A stretch of 64,000 nt of DNA from Methanomassiliicoccales archaeon RumEn M1. Lineage in GTDB: Archaea; Thermoplasmatota; Thermoplasmata; Methanomassiliicoccales; Methanomassiliicoccaceae. How positions within the stretch are numbered: position 1 is the stretch's first letter; each line of letters begins with the position of its first letter. The notes below the pieces were generated by a model, which saw only the letters and a list, made by a program, of their open reading frames with translations, was not told the DNA's origin and did no database searches. The DNA lies in assembly GCA_001421185.1 (NCBI GenBank), contig LJKK01000098.1, positions 55,378 to 119,377 on the forward strand. Direction: 5' to 3'. A program made the position numbers and the translations under genes. Shown in pieces: positions 57,454-64,000 of this stretch.

Positions 57454-58314
57454 TCATTTTTCGGGCTCGACATGGATGATGACCTCGAAATGGGGCAGCC
57501 TCTTGCGTATCTCGTCCTCCAGATGCTCGGCCAGGTCATGGGCGTCGTCGACGCGCATGTCGCCCTCGACGGCCAGGTGGAGCTCTAGGTAGCTCGTCGC
57601 CCCTCCCCGGCGGGCCTTGAGGGCATGGAAGTACCGATAACCCTGGGAGTGCTCCCCCAGCACGTCCCGGACGATGCGCTCCTCCTCGGGAAGGATGTTC
57701 TCGTCCAGCAGATCGGCGGACGCCTTCATTATCAGTCGGACCCCCGAGTAGACGATGTAGGCGGCCATGATCAGGGCGACCGCGGGGTCGATGAACGACA
57801 GTCCGGTGAGGTATATGAGCACGAGGCCGATCAGCACCCCGGTGTTGGACACCACATCGATCCGCAGGTGGGTGGCGTCGGCCTCCAGCGCCAAGGACCG
57901 CTCCAGGCGGGCCACGCGGAAGAGGTACGATGAGACGACCAGGTTGACCGCCACGGCCACCGCCATGACGGCTATGCCGATCTCGAGCATCACCGGCCCC
58001 TCGTCCTCCATCAAGCGGGACACCGCCTCGCGGGCCACCGCCACCGCGACCAGTATGATTATCAGTCCGACGATGACCGAGACGAGGTTCTCCACCTTGG
58101 AGTGGCCGTAGGGGTGCCTTTCGTCGGGCGGCTCCATCGACTTCCTCACGGCATAGAACGCGAGGGCCGAGGCCATCAGGTCGGTGACCGAGTCCAGGGC
58201 CTGCGAGATTATCCCGATGGACTGGGTCGTCAGCCCCACCCCCAGCTTGAGAGCGAGCATGAACGCGACGGCCACGATGGCCGTCGAGGAGGCTCGCAGG
58301 CGTCGTTCGACCAT
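57454..58314 (-). CDS. CDF-family cation efflux protein
   Basis: The 286-residue exporter has six helices with the metal-site pairs SQALDSVTDLMAS (helix 2, D-x3-D) and ADATHLRIDVVSNTG (helix 5, H-x3-D), a histidine/glycine-poor loop and a C-terminal cytosolic domain with HxHxxVEGDMRVDDAHD features typical of ZT dimerisation. The His/Asp site composition fits zinc, iron or manganese export; the metal cannot be fixed. It is convergent with the kinase gene, 4 bases apart. Confidence 0.9.
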   Translation of the reverse strand: MVERRLRASSTAIVAVAFMLALKLGVGLTTQSIGIISQALDSVTDLMASALAFYAVRKSMEPPDERHPYGHSKVENLVSVIVGLIIILVAVAVAREAVSRLMEDEGPVMLEIGIAVMAVAVAVNLVVSSYLFRVARLERSLALEADATHLRIDVVSNTGVLIGLVLIYLTGLSFIDPAVALIMAAYIVYSGVRLIMKASADLLDENILPEEERIVRDVLGEHSQGYRYFHALKARRGGATSYLELHLAVEGDMRVDDAHDLAEHLEDEIRKRLPHFEVIIHVEPEK

Positions 58315-58425
58315 CGCTTTGAAGTGCGAGAGGGGACGATAACAAATTTCCGCCGGTCGGCCATCGGCCTTGGGATAATTCTTATATCGACCTCCGCCGG
58401 TGGGGACGCCCGTCTAGGTGAAGTT

Positions 58426-59364
58426 ATGAAACGCCGAGCGGTACAGGATATCAGATTGGACGGGGCCAGCACCGTGAACGACCTCATCGTGCAGATGAAA
58501 CAGGCAGGAGGGTTCACCGGCCGCAAGCTCGCCGATGCCGTGGACATCATGGAGGAGATGGTCACCAGGGAGGACTGCTTCACCTTCCTCTCGTTCCCGG
58601 CCTGCATCATGGCCACCGGGACCAGGGGCGTCATCGTCGAACTGGTCAAGAGGAAGCTGGTGGATGCCATCATCACCACCTGCGGCACCCTCGATCACGA
58701 TCTGGCAAGGACCTGGAAGAAGTACTACCACGGCGACTTCCACATGGACGACGTCAAGCTGCACCAGCAGGGCGTCAACCGCCTGGGCAACGTCCTGGTC
58801 CCCAATGCCAGCTACGGCACGGTGCTGGAGAGGAAGCTGGGGCCGATGTTCAAGAAGATCCTGAAGGACCGCAGCTCGATCTCCACCCGGGAGATAATCG
58901 ACGAGGTGGGGGCCCGGATAGACGACGAGAGCTCCCTGCTCCACTGGTGCCACCGCAACGGCGTGCCGGTGTTCGTTCCAGGCATCACCGACGGCTCGTT
59001 CGGCAGCCAGCTGTGGATGTACTATCAGGAGCACCGCGACCTGAGGATCGACCTGTTCCAGGACGAGCAGGACCTCTCGGACATCGTATGGACGGCCAAG
59101 GAGACCGGGGCCTTGATGATCGGCGGCGGGATCAGCAAGCACCACACCATCTGGTGGAGCCAGTTCCGCGGCGGTCTTGACCATGCCGTGTACCTCACCA
59201 CCGCGGTGGAGTATGACGGCTCGCTGTCGGGCGCCCAGGTCCGCGAGGCGGTATCATGGGGCAAGGTCAAGGAGGCCGCCGACCACGTCACCGTGGAAGG
59301 GGACGCCACCATAACCCTGCCCATACTCGTAGCTAGCGTGGTAGAGAGGCTGGAGAGCCGATGA
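58426..59364 (+). CDS. dys: Deoxyhypusine synthase
   Basis: Transfers the butylamine group of spermidine (NAD-dependent) to a Lys of aIF5A. The 312-residue protein has SFPACIMATGTRGVIVELVKR, the NAD region, and the catalytic-Lys segment GGGISKHHTIWW near residue 232, as in eukaryotic DHS. ATG 58426 follows ATTCTTATATCG at 58377-58388 with a leader of about 15 bases. The next gene, a LeuB-like dehydrogenase, overlaps by 4 bases. The aIF5A gene is not in the window. Confidence 0.93.
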   Translation: MKRRAVQDIRLDGASTVNDLIVQMKQAGGFTGRKLADAVDIMEEMVTREDCFTFLSFPACIMATGTRGVIVELVKRKLVDAIITTCGTLDHDLARTWKKYYHGDFHMDDVKLHQQGVNRLGNVLVPNASYGTVLERKLGPMFKKILKDRSSISTREIIDEVGARIDDESSLLHWCHRNGVPVFVPGITDGSFGSQLWMYYQEHRDLRIDLFQDEQDLSDIVWTAKETGALMIGGGISKHHTIWWSQFRGGLDHAVYLTTAVEYDGSLSGAQVREAVSWGKVKEAADHVTVEGDATITLPILVASVVERLESR

Positions 59365-60356
59365 GGGTCGCCATCATCCCGGGCGACGGCATCGGGCCGG
59401 AGGTCATCTCGGAGGCGGTGCGCGCCATCGAGGCGGTGTCGGCCGACCTGGAGATGGAGGAGGCGGAGATGGGGCTGGGGGCGTTCCAACGCACCGGCTC
59501 CTATCTTCCCGATAAGACCCTGGAACTGCTGCGGGACGTCCCCGCGGCGCTGTTCGGGGCCATCACCTCCCCGCTAACCTACGATCCAGCGTACCGCTCT
59601 CCCCTCCTGCGGATCAGGAAGGAGTTCGACCTGTACGCCAACATCCGCCCGGTGAGAAGGTGGCACGGGGACCTCGGACTGGTCGACCTGGACGTCATCA
59701 TTGTCAGGGAGAACACCGAGGGCATGTACACCGGCGCGGAGCGCGATGTAGCGGGCGGCGTGGTGACCGAGAGGCTGGTGACGGCAAGGGCATGCGAGCG
59801 CCTGGTCGACCGCGCCGTCCGGCTGAGCCACGAGCAGGGCAGGAGGAGGGTCACCTGCGTCCACAAGTCCAACGTGCTGCGCCGCTCCGACGGCCTCTTC
59901 CGCAAGGTATTCTATGAGAGGACCGAGGGTAGCGGCATCGAGGCCAACGACATGCTGGTGGACGCCGCGGCGGCCGCCCTCATCTCCAAGCCCAGGGAGT
60001 TGGACGTGCTGGTCACCCTGAACCTGTACGGCGACATCCTCTCGGACGAGGCCGCCGCCCTGGCGGGCGGCCTGGGCTTCGCCCCCTCGGTCAACATGGG
60101 CGATGAGCTGGCGCTCTTCGAGCCGACGCACGGCTCGGCGCCCGATATCGCCGGCAGAGGCGTCGCCAATCCAACGGCCGCCATACTTTCAGCGGCCATG
60201 ATGCTGCGCCACCTGGGGAAGGCCAAGGAAGCGTCGAAGCTCGAGGCAGCAGTGGAAACGACCCTTTCGCTGGGTCACCGGACCCGTGATGCGGGCGGCC
60301 GTCTGGGAACGAGGGAGTTCATGGCCTCGTACCTAGAGGTCTTGGGAACCCTCTGA
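59361..60356 (+). CDS. Isopropylmalate/homoisocitrate/isocitrate dehydrogenase family protein
   Basis: The 331-residue decarboxylating dehydrogenase begins VAIIPGDGIGPEV and has SPLLRIRKEFDLYANIRPVRRW, VRENTEGMYTG, HKSNVLRRSDGLF, NLYGDILSDEAAAL and FEPTHGSAPDIAGRGVANPTA, covering substrate and NAD sites. The region that separates LeuB, AksF and NAD-isocitrate dehydrogenase is not decisive here; LLRIRKEFDLYANIRPV is nearer homoisocitrate or isocitrate forms. It overlaps the dys gene by 4 bases, an unusual pairing. Confidence 0.88.
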   Translation: MRVAIIPGDGIGPEVISEAVRAIEAVSADLEMEEAEMGLGAFQRTGSYLPDKTLELLRDVPAALFGAITSPLTYDPAYRSPLLRIRKEFDLYANIRPVRRWHGDLGLVDLDVIIVRENTEGMYTGAERDVAGGVVTERLVTARACERLVDRAVRLSHEQGRRRVTCVHKSNVLRRSDGLFRKVFYERTEGSGIEANDMLVDAAAAALISKPRELDVLVTLNLYGDILSDEAAALAGGLGFAPSVNMGDELALFEPTHGSAPDIAGRGVANPTAAILSAAMMLRHLGKAKEASKLEAAVETTLSLGHRTRDAGGRLGTREFMASYLEVLGTL

Positions 60357-60909
60357 GGCGCCCGAACAGACGGACCAGCTCCTCGCCGCCCTGGTGCAAC
60401 AGGCTGAGAGCCGCTTCAGGATAGGTGTGCCTCTTGCCGTCGCTGTCCAGATCGGACCTCTCCAGCACTATCAGGGCGACCACGAGCGCGACGAGCAGTA
60501 CCATCTCGACGGCCGACAGCACGCCCAGGTACTCGATCTGCACCCAATCCAGCACGAGGTGCAGGCCCCATGCCAGAGCGGGTATGGCCATGCGGAAGCC
60601 CATGCAGGCCGGCCCGATGATGATGGCCGCCGCGGGGCTGTGGAGCATCGACTTCCACTCGAGGTCGGAGGCCATGGCGGCCTGGTAGTCGAGCGCTCCG
60701 CTCATGCCCTGGACCTTCAAGAAGTCCACCAGGGCAAAGACGTGGTCCAGGTCGATAAGCACCCCGAAGAGCAGAGCTGCGAAGGCCTCCGTCCTATCCA
60801 ATTTGAAAACCTTACATAGCACCAGCACGACCAGCAGGTGCACAATGGCAATCATCGGTAGGTCGACCAATAAGATATGCCGTATTAGTAGTTGTCTTAT
60901 CATTATCAC
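60319..60909 (-). CDS. Membrane protein of the YdjM/DUF457-like metal-dependent hydrolase type
   Basis: The 196-residue protein has about five hydrophobic helices and scattered polar motifs LIDLDHVFALVDF, KSMLHSPAAAI and GLHLVLDWVQ. The Asp-Leu-Asp-His, His-Ser and His...Asp spacing recalls the YdjM/DUF457 family of membrane metal-dependent hydrolases, with unknown substrate. The tail (after about residue 150) overlaps the convergent dehydrogenase gene by 38 bases. Start could be the second Met (about residue 3) or a later one. Confidence 0.5.
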   Translation of the reverse strand: MIMIRQLLIRHILLVDLPMIAIVHLLVVLVLCKVFKLDRTEAFAALLFGVLIDLDHVFALVDFLKVQGMSGALDYQAAMASDLEWKSMLHSPAAAIIIGPACMGFRMAIPALAWGLHLVLDWVQIEYLGVLSAVEMVLLVALVVALIVLERSDLDSDGKRHTYPEAALSLLHQGGEELVRLFGRLRGFPRPLGTRP

Positions 60910-60996
60910 GATGGATATCGTTCGTTGGACAGCACAATTCCCGGCCTGGCTGTTAGGTTAAATACCTGGCGATTAACTAGATAATCTGTTGCGATA

Positions 60997-62454
60997 ATGA
61001 CCCCTGGACGGCTAATAGTGGTTTCCAACCGGGAACCTTACATCCACGAGAGGAACAAGAAGGGAATACGGTGCAAGACGCCCATCGGGGGCCTGGTGGC
61101 GGCCATCGACCCCGTGATGCAGAGGACCAGGGGCGTATGGATAGCATGGGGGAGCGGGAACGCCGATGCCGAGGTGGCCGACGAGAAAGGGCGCATCCAG
61201 GTGCCAGAGGACGACCCCCGCTATACGCTAAGGAGGATCTGGCTCGACCCCAAGGAGATCAACGAATACTACTATGGCTTCTCCAACCGGATCATCTGGC
61301 CGGTGTGCCATCTGTTCCAGGAGAAGGCGCGTCTTCTGCCGGAGTACTGGGAGACCTACAAGAAGGTGAACCAGCGCTTCCTGAGGGCCACACTGGAGGA
61401 GGCCCTCCCCGACGACCACATATGGATACAGGACGTGCACTTCACCCTCCTGCCGGCCGCCCTCCGCGAGGAGCTGCCCGATAACGATATAGCTCTCTTC
61501 TGGCACATTCCCTTTCCCCCCTGGGAGACGTTCTCCTGCATCCCCTGGCGCAAGGAGATCCTGGAAGGCATGCTGGGAGCGGACCTGCTGGGGTTCCACA
61601 CCGAGTCATATGTCGCCAACTTCCTCGGCGCGGTGAAGAAGGAGTTCCCCGACGCGCAGGTCAGCTCCTCGGCCATCAGGTACAAGGGACAGATCACCAG
61701 GGTGAGGGCGTTCCCCATCGGGATCGACTACAACAGATACCGGGAGCTGAGCTCGAGGGATAGCCTCAGGCGCCGCGCCACCCAGCTGCGGAGCAAGATG
61801 AACGTCCAGCAGATCATATTGGGCGTGGACCGGCTGGACTACACCAAGGGCATACTGAACCGCCTCCTGGCCTTCGAGAAGTTCCTTGAGGCCCATCCCA
61901 AGCATCTGGGGAAGGTGTCCTTCGTGCAGGTGGCCTCGCCGACGCGATCGGCCATCAGCGAGTACCGGGAGATGAAGCAGCGCATAGAGGAGACGGTGGG
62001 CCGCGTCAACGGAAAGTTCCAGCGGCCCCAGTGGACCCCGGTGATCTATATCAACAGGCACCTGCCGGGCGACGATGTCCTGATGCTGTACCGCATCGCC
62101 GACGTGGCCATGGTCACCCCCATCATCGACGGCATGAACCTGGTGGCCAAGGAGTACGTCGCCGTGAACGAGAACGGCGTCCTGATACTGAGCGAGTTCG
62201 CCGGCGCCAGCGAGGAGATGGATAGCGCGATCATCGTGAACCCCTACGACCTGGACGCCATGGCCAGGGCCCTGGAGGAGGCATTGTCCATGTCCCCGGA
62301 GGAGAGGACGAGGCGCATGGGCCCCCTTCGAGAGCTGGTCAAGGAGCGCGACATATTCTGGTGGCTGGACACCTTCCTGGAGGAGTGGGGGGTGGAGCTG
62401 ATGATGGACCAGGAGGCCGGCCAGATCGTGGCGGGAGCGAGGCTATCGGAGTAG
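60997..62454 (+). CDS. otsA: Trehalose-6-phosphate synthase (GT20)
   Basis: Glycosyltransferase making trehalose-6-phosphate, or glucosylglycerol-phosphate in some relatives, from UDP- or ADP-glucose. The 485-residue protein has VVSNREPY and [11 protein letters not shown] at the start, then [38 protein letters not shown] and [12 protein letters not shown], all GT20 signatures. A TTAAATACC box at 60958-60966 gives a short leader. No trehalose phosphatase gene is adjacent. Confidence 0.92.
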   Translation: MTPGRLIVVSNREPYIHERNKKGIRCKTPIGGLVAAIDPVMQRTRGVWIAWGSGNADAEVADEKGRIQVPEDDPRYTLRRIWLDPKEINEYYYGFSNRIIWPVCHLFQEKARLLPEYWETYKKVNQRFLRATLEEALPDDHIWIQDVHFTLLPAALREELPDNDIALFWHIPFPPWETFSCIPWRKEILEGMLGADLLGFHTESYVANFLGAVKKEFPDAQVSSSAIRYKGQITRVRAFPIGIDYNRYRELSSRDSLRRRATQLRSKMNVQQIILGVDRLDYTKGILNRLLAFEKFLEAHPKHLGKVSFVQVASPTRSAISEYREMKQRIEETVGRVNGKFQRPQWTPVIYINRHLPGDDVLMLYRIADVAMVTPIIDGMNLVAKEYVAVNENGVLILSEFAGASEEMDSAIIVNPYDLDAMARALEEALSMSPEERTRRMGPLRELVKERDIFWWLDTFLEEWGVELMMDQEAGQIVAGARLSE

Positions 62455-62519
62455 TCCACCCGCCTGGCGGGGCCCGGGCGATAGAGGATTATTAATAGTC
62501 CATCTAAAATTCACCCTGC

Positions 62520-62600
62520 ATGAAGAAGAACGACGTCATCCTTGTCCTGGCCATCATCCTCACTCCCATCGTGGTCCTGGGCGTATTGGCCATCTTCTAA
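62520..62600 (+). CDS. 26-residue membrane peptide
   Basis: A tiny open frame, MKKNDVILVLAIILTPIVVL and six further residues, one basic N-terminus and one hydrophobic helix. A TTATTAATAG box at 62490-62499 lies about 25-30 bases upstream, which would make it leaderless. No ribosome-binding site is needed in that case. Too short for standard gene finders; its reality rests on the promoter spacing and the clean helix. Confidence 0.4.
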   Translation: MKKNDVILVLAIILTPIVVLGVLAIF

Positions 62601-62721
62601 GCTCCGGCCATTTCTGTCCTGTTCTCGAGCGACAGCGCGGGCGCTCGACCCGGACCCTTGACGGTCAGTTTTCAGGGACCCGTGGCAAACGTTCTAGTAG
62701 CGTAGGTCCGAGGCCAGAGGC

Positions 62722-64000
62722 ATGTACGTCGATCATGCCCTCATCGAGCCCCAGACGGTGATGGAGCGCGGCTACCAGAGCGCTCTGGCCCGATCGTGCC
62801 TTGGGGCCTCCACCCTTCTCGTCCTGCCGACCGGCCTGGGGAAGACGGTCATCGCGCTGCGGGTGGCGGCCGAGGTCCTTCGCACCAGGGGAGGCAAGGC
62901 GCTGTTCCTGGCCCCCACCAGGCCGCTGGTGGCGCAGACCGCCGAGTATCTCGGCCGACATCTCGTCGGCAGGTCGGTCGGCATCATGACCGGAGAGTCG
63001 TCCCCCTCGGAGCGTCGGAGGACGTGGGAGCGGAACGACGTCCTGGTGGCCACCCCGCAGTCGGTGGCCAACGACCTGGAGAGGGGCAGCTTCGACCTCG
63101 AGGAGGTCTCCCTGATCGTATACGACGAGGCCCACCGGGCGGTAGGTAACTACGCCTACGTCAGGGTGGCCAGGCACAACCGCTCCGCTCTGTCCCTGGG
63201 CATGACGGCGTCGCCCGGGGCGACCAGGAAGAGGATCAGGGCGGTGTGCGCCAATCTCGGGCTGCGGGAGCTGGAGTGGCGGGATGACGGTGACGAGGAC
63301 GTGGCTCCACACGTGCACGATGTCGACGTGGACATCATCGAGGTGGAGCCCCCCGAGCACATGCACGAGGTCCAGGAACTGCTCCGCCGCCTGCAGAGAC
63401 CCAGCCTGGACGTCCTGGAAAAGATGCGCTTGATAAAGAACGACCGTCCGGCCACCGTACCCTACCTGCTGCAGGTCGACAAGAGCATACGGTCCCGGAT
63501 GGGGGGCCGGGGCGGAGGGTACCTGTTCAGGGCCATGAGCGCCAACGCCGCCGCCATCAAGGTGGCCCACGCCATCGAGCTGGCGGGATGTCAGAGCACC
63601 GCCGCCCTGAAGAGATACGTGGAGAAGCTGAGGAGGGAGGGGGCGAGCAAGAGCGGCTCCCGAGCGTCCAAGCAGCTGGCCGCCTCGCCCGAGCTCAACG
63701 AGCTCGAGCGGTTGCTGGAGGGCGCCGGCGAGCACCCCAAGATGCGCATCGTCGGCGAGCTGGTGAGCGACCAGTTGCGAGACGTGCCATCGTCAAAGGT
63801 CATCGTCTTCACCAATTACCGGGACTCCTGCGACGCGGTGGTCGAGATGCTCTCCTCGCTGCCCGACGTAAGAGTGAGCAGGCTGGTGGGCCAGGCCCGC
63901 CGGTTCGGCGACCACGGGCAGAGGCAGGAGCAACAGGTCAAGGTGCTGGAGAGGCTGAAGGACGGCGACATCAACGTGGTGGTGGCCACCTGCATAGGGG
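62722..64000 (+). CDS. hef: Hef-type DEAH helicase/nuclease (N-terminal part)
   Basis: The open frame runs off the right edge. It shows superfamily 2 helicase motifs: Walker A PTGLGKTV (about residue 38), APTRPLV, TPQSVAND, DEAH, GMTASPG and, further on, VIVFTNYRDS (motif IV). Its long helical insertion (about residues 195-330) between the RecA lobes matches the Hef/FANCM family, which acts at stalled forks. The XPF nuclease end, if present, lies outside. ATG 62722 (MYVDHALIEP) is the start. The 120 bases before it hold no other gene apart from the small peptide. Confidence 0.9.
   Translation, partial: MYVDHALIEPQTVMERGYQSALARSCLGASTLLVLPTGLGKTVIALRVAAEVLRTRGGKALFLAPTRPLVAQTAEYLGRHLVGRSVGIMTGESSPSERRRTWERNDVLVATPQSVANDLERGSFDLEEVSLIVYDEAHRAVGNYAYVRVARHNRSALSLGMTASPGATRKRIRAVCANLGLRELEWRDDGDEDVAPHVHDVDVDIIEVEPPEHMHEVQELLRRLQRPSLDVLEKMRLIKNDRPATVPYLLQVDKSIRSRMGGRGGGYLFRAMSANAAAIKVAHAIELAGCQSTAALKRYVEKLRREGASKSGSRASKQLAASPELNELERLLEGAGEHPKMRIVGELVSDQLRDVPSSKVIVFTNYRDSCDAVVEMLSSLPDVRVSRLVGQARRFGDHGQRQEQQVKVLERLKDGDINVVVATCIG

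Noticed and set aside
1..64000. CRISPR arrays, insertion sequences, prophage or integrated plasmid
   Set aside because: No regularly spaced direct repeats, transposase, integrase, capsid or replication-initiator genes were seen; the gene content is that of an ordinary chromosome.

Overview
The window is GC-rich archaeal DNA. The information-processing genes settle the domain: a proteasome beta subunit, the archaeal CPSF-type termination nuclease FttA, RFC large subunit, FEN-1, a Hef-type helicase, 4-demethylwyosine synthase, deoxyhypusine synthase, and the Rpo7/Spt4/dephospho-CoA kinase/eS24/eS31 operon. TATA-like boxes lie 25-35 bases before many start codons and several transcripts look leaderless. 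The aconitase-X mevalonate branch, a DUF4443 regulator, a DUF835 domain and an FmdE-family protein fit a euryarchaeon of the Thermoplasmata, most likely Methanomassiliicoccales; that placement is inference from gene content only.

Layout. 0-8.2 kb: the end of a TadC/FlaJ-like gene, FmdE and DUF2085 genes, then psmB, fttA, taw1 and rfcL. 8.2-19.1 kb, all on the minus strand: a DUF438/hemerythrin/PAS protein, a MacB-like ABC exporter, a stomatin-NfeD pair, and a five-gene set made of an SPFH protein with three zinc ribbons, three zinc-ribbon proteins (two with a C-terminal membrane anchor) and a small helical protein. 19.2-31.4 kb: GNAT, radical SAM, UbiA-type prenyltransferase, glutamate-synthase-like protein, YyaL, SAM synthetase and RNase Z. 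32-40.4 kb: rpe, fen, an isoleucyl-tRNA synthetase with extra C-terminal domains, and the two phosphomevalonate dehydratase subunits, the small one fused to a Nudix domain. 40.6-45.5 kb: a TetR/MFS efflux pair, a Usp protein, a Kef-type antiporter and an intron-containing tRNA-Arg. 45.5-48.3 kb: proC and the Rpo7 operon. 48.4-55.2 kb: H+-pyrophosphatase, polyphosphate:AMP phosphotransferase, a DUF47 PhoU-like protein, a PiT phosphate permease and two KaiC-like proteins, which together look like a phosphate/polyphosphate/PPi energy block. 55.4-64 kb: MarC, a polyprenol-kinase-like protein with a kinase partner, a CDF exporter, dys, a LeuB-family dehydrogenase, trehalose-phosphate synthase and the start of hef.

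One property affects the whole window. About fifteen genes or gene parts are broken by a single-base gain or loss, often in a short G or C run, including genes that should be essential (psmB, rfcL, ileS). Adding or removing one base restores full-length, family-typical proteins in every case, so I read these as consensus errors and give coordinates for the restored genes.

I saw no rRNA, CRISPR array, insertion sequence, prophage or integrase. The best candidates for something undescribed are the SPFH/zinc-ribbon operon with its membrane-stress neighbourhood, the IleRS-HhH-zinc ribbon-DUF835 fusion, the AcnX-small-Nudix fusion, and a recurring AAACCCCTTCC element just after stop codons that may be a shared 3'-end signal.
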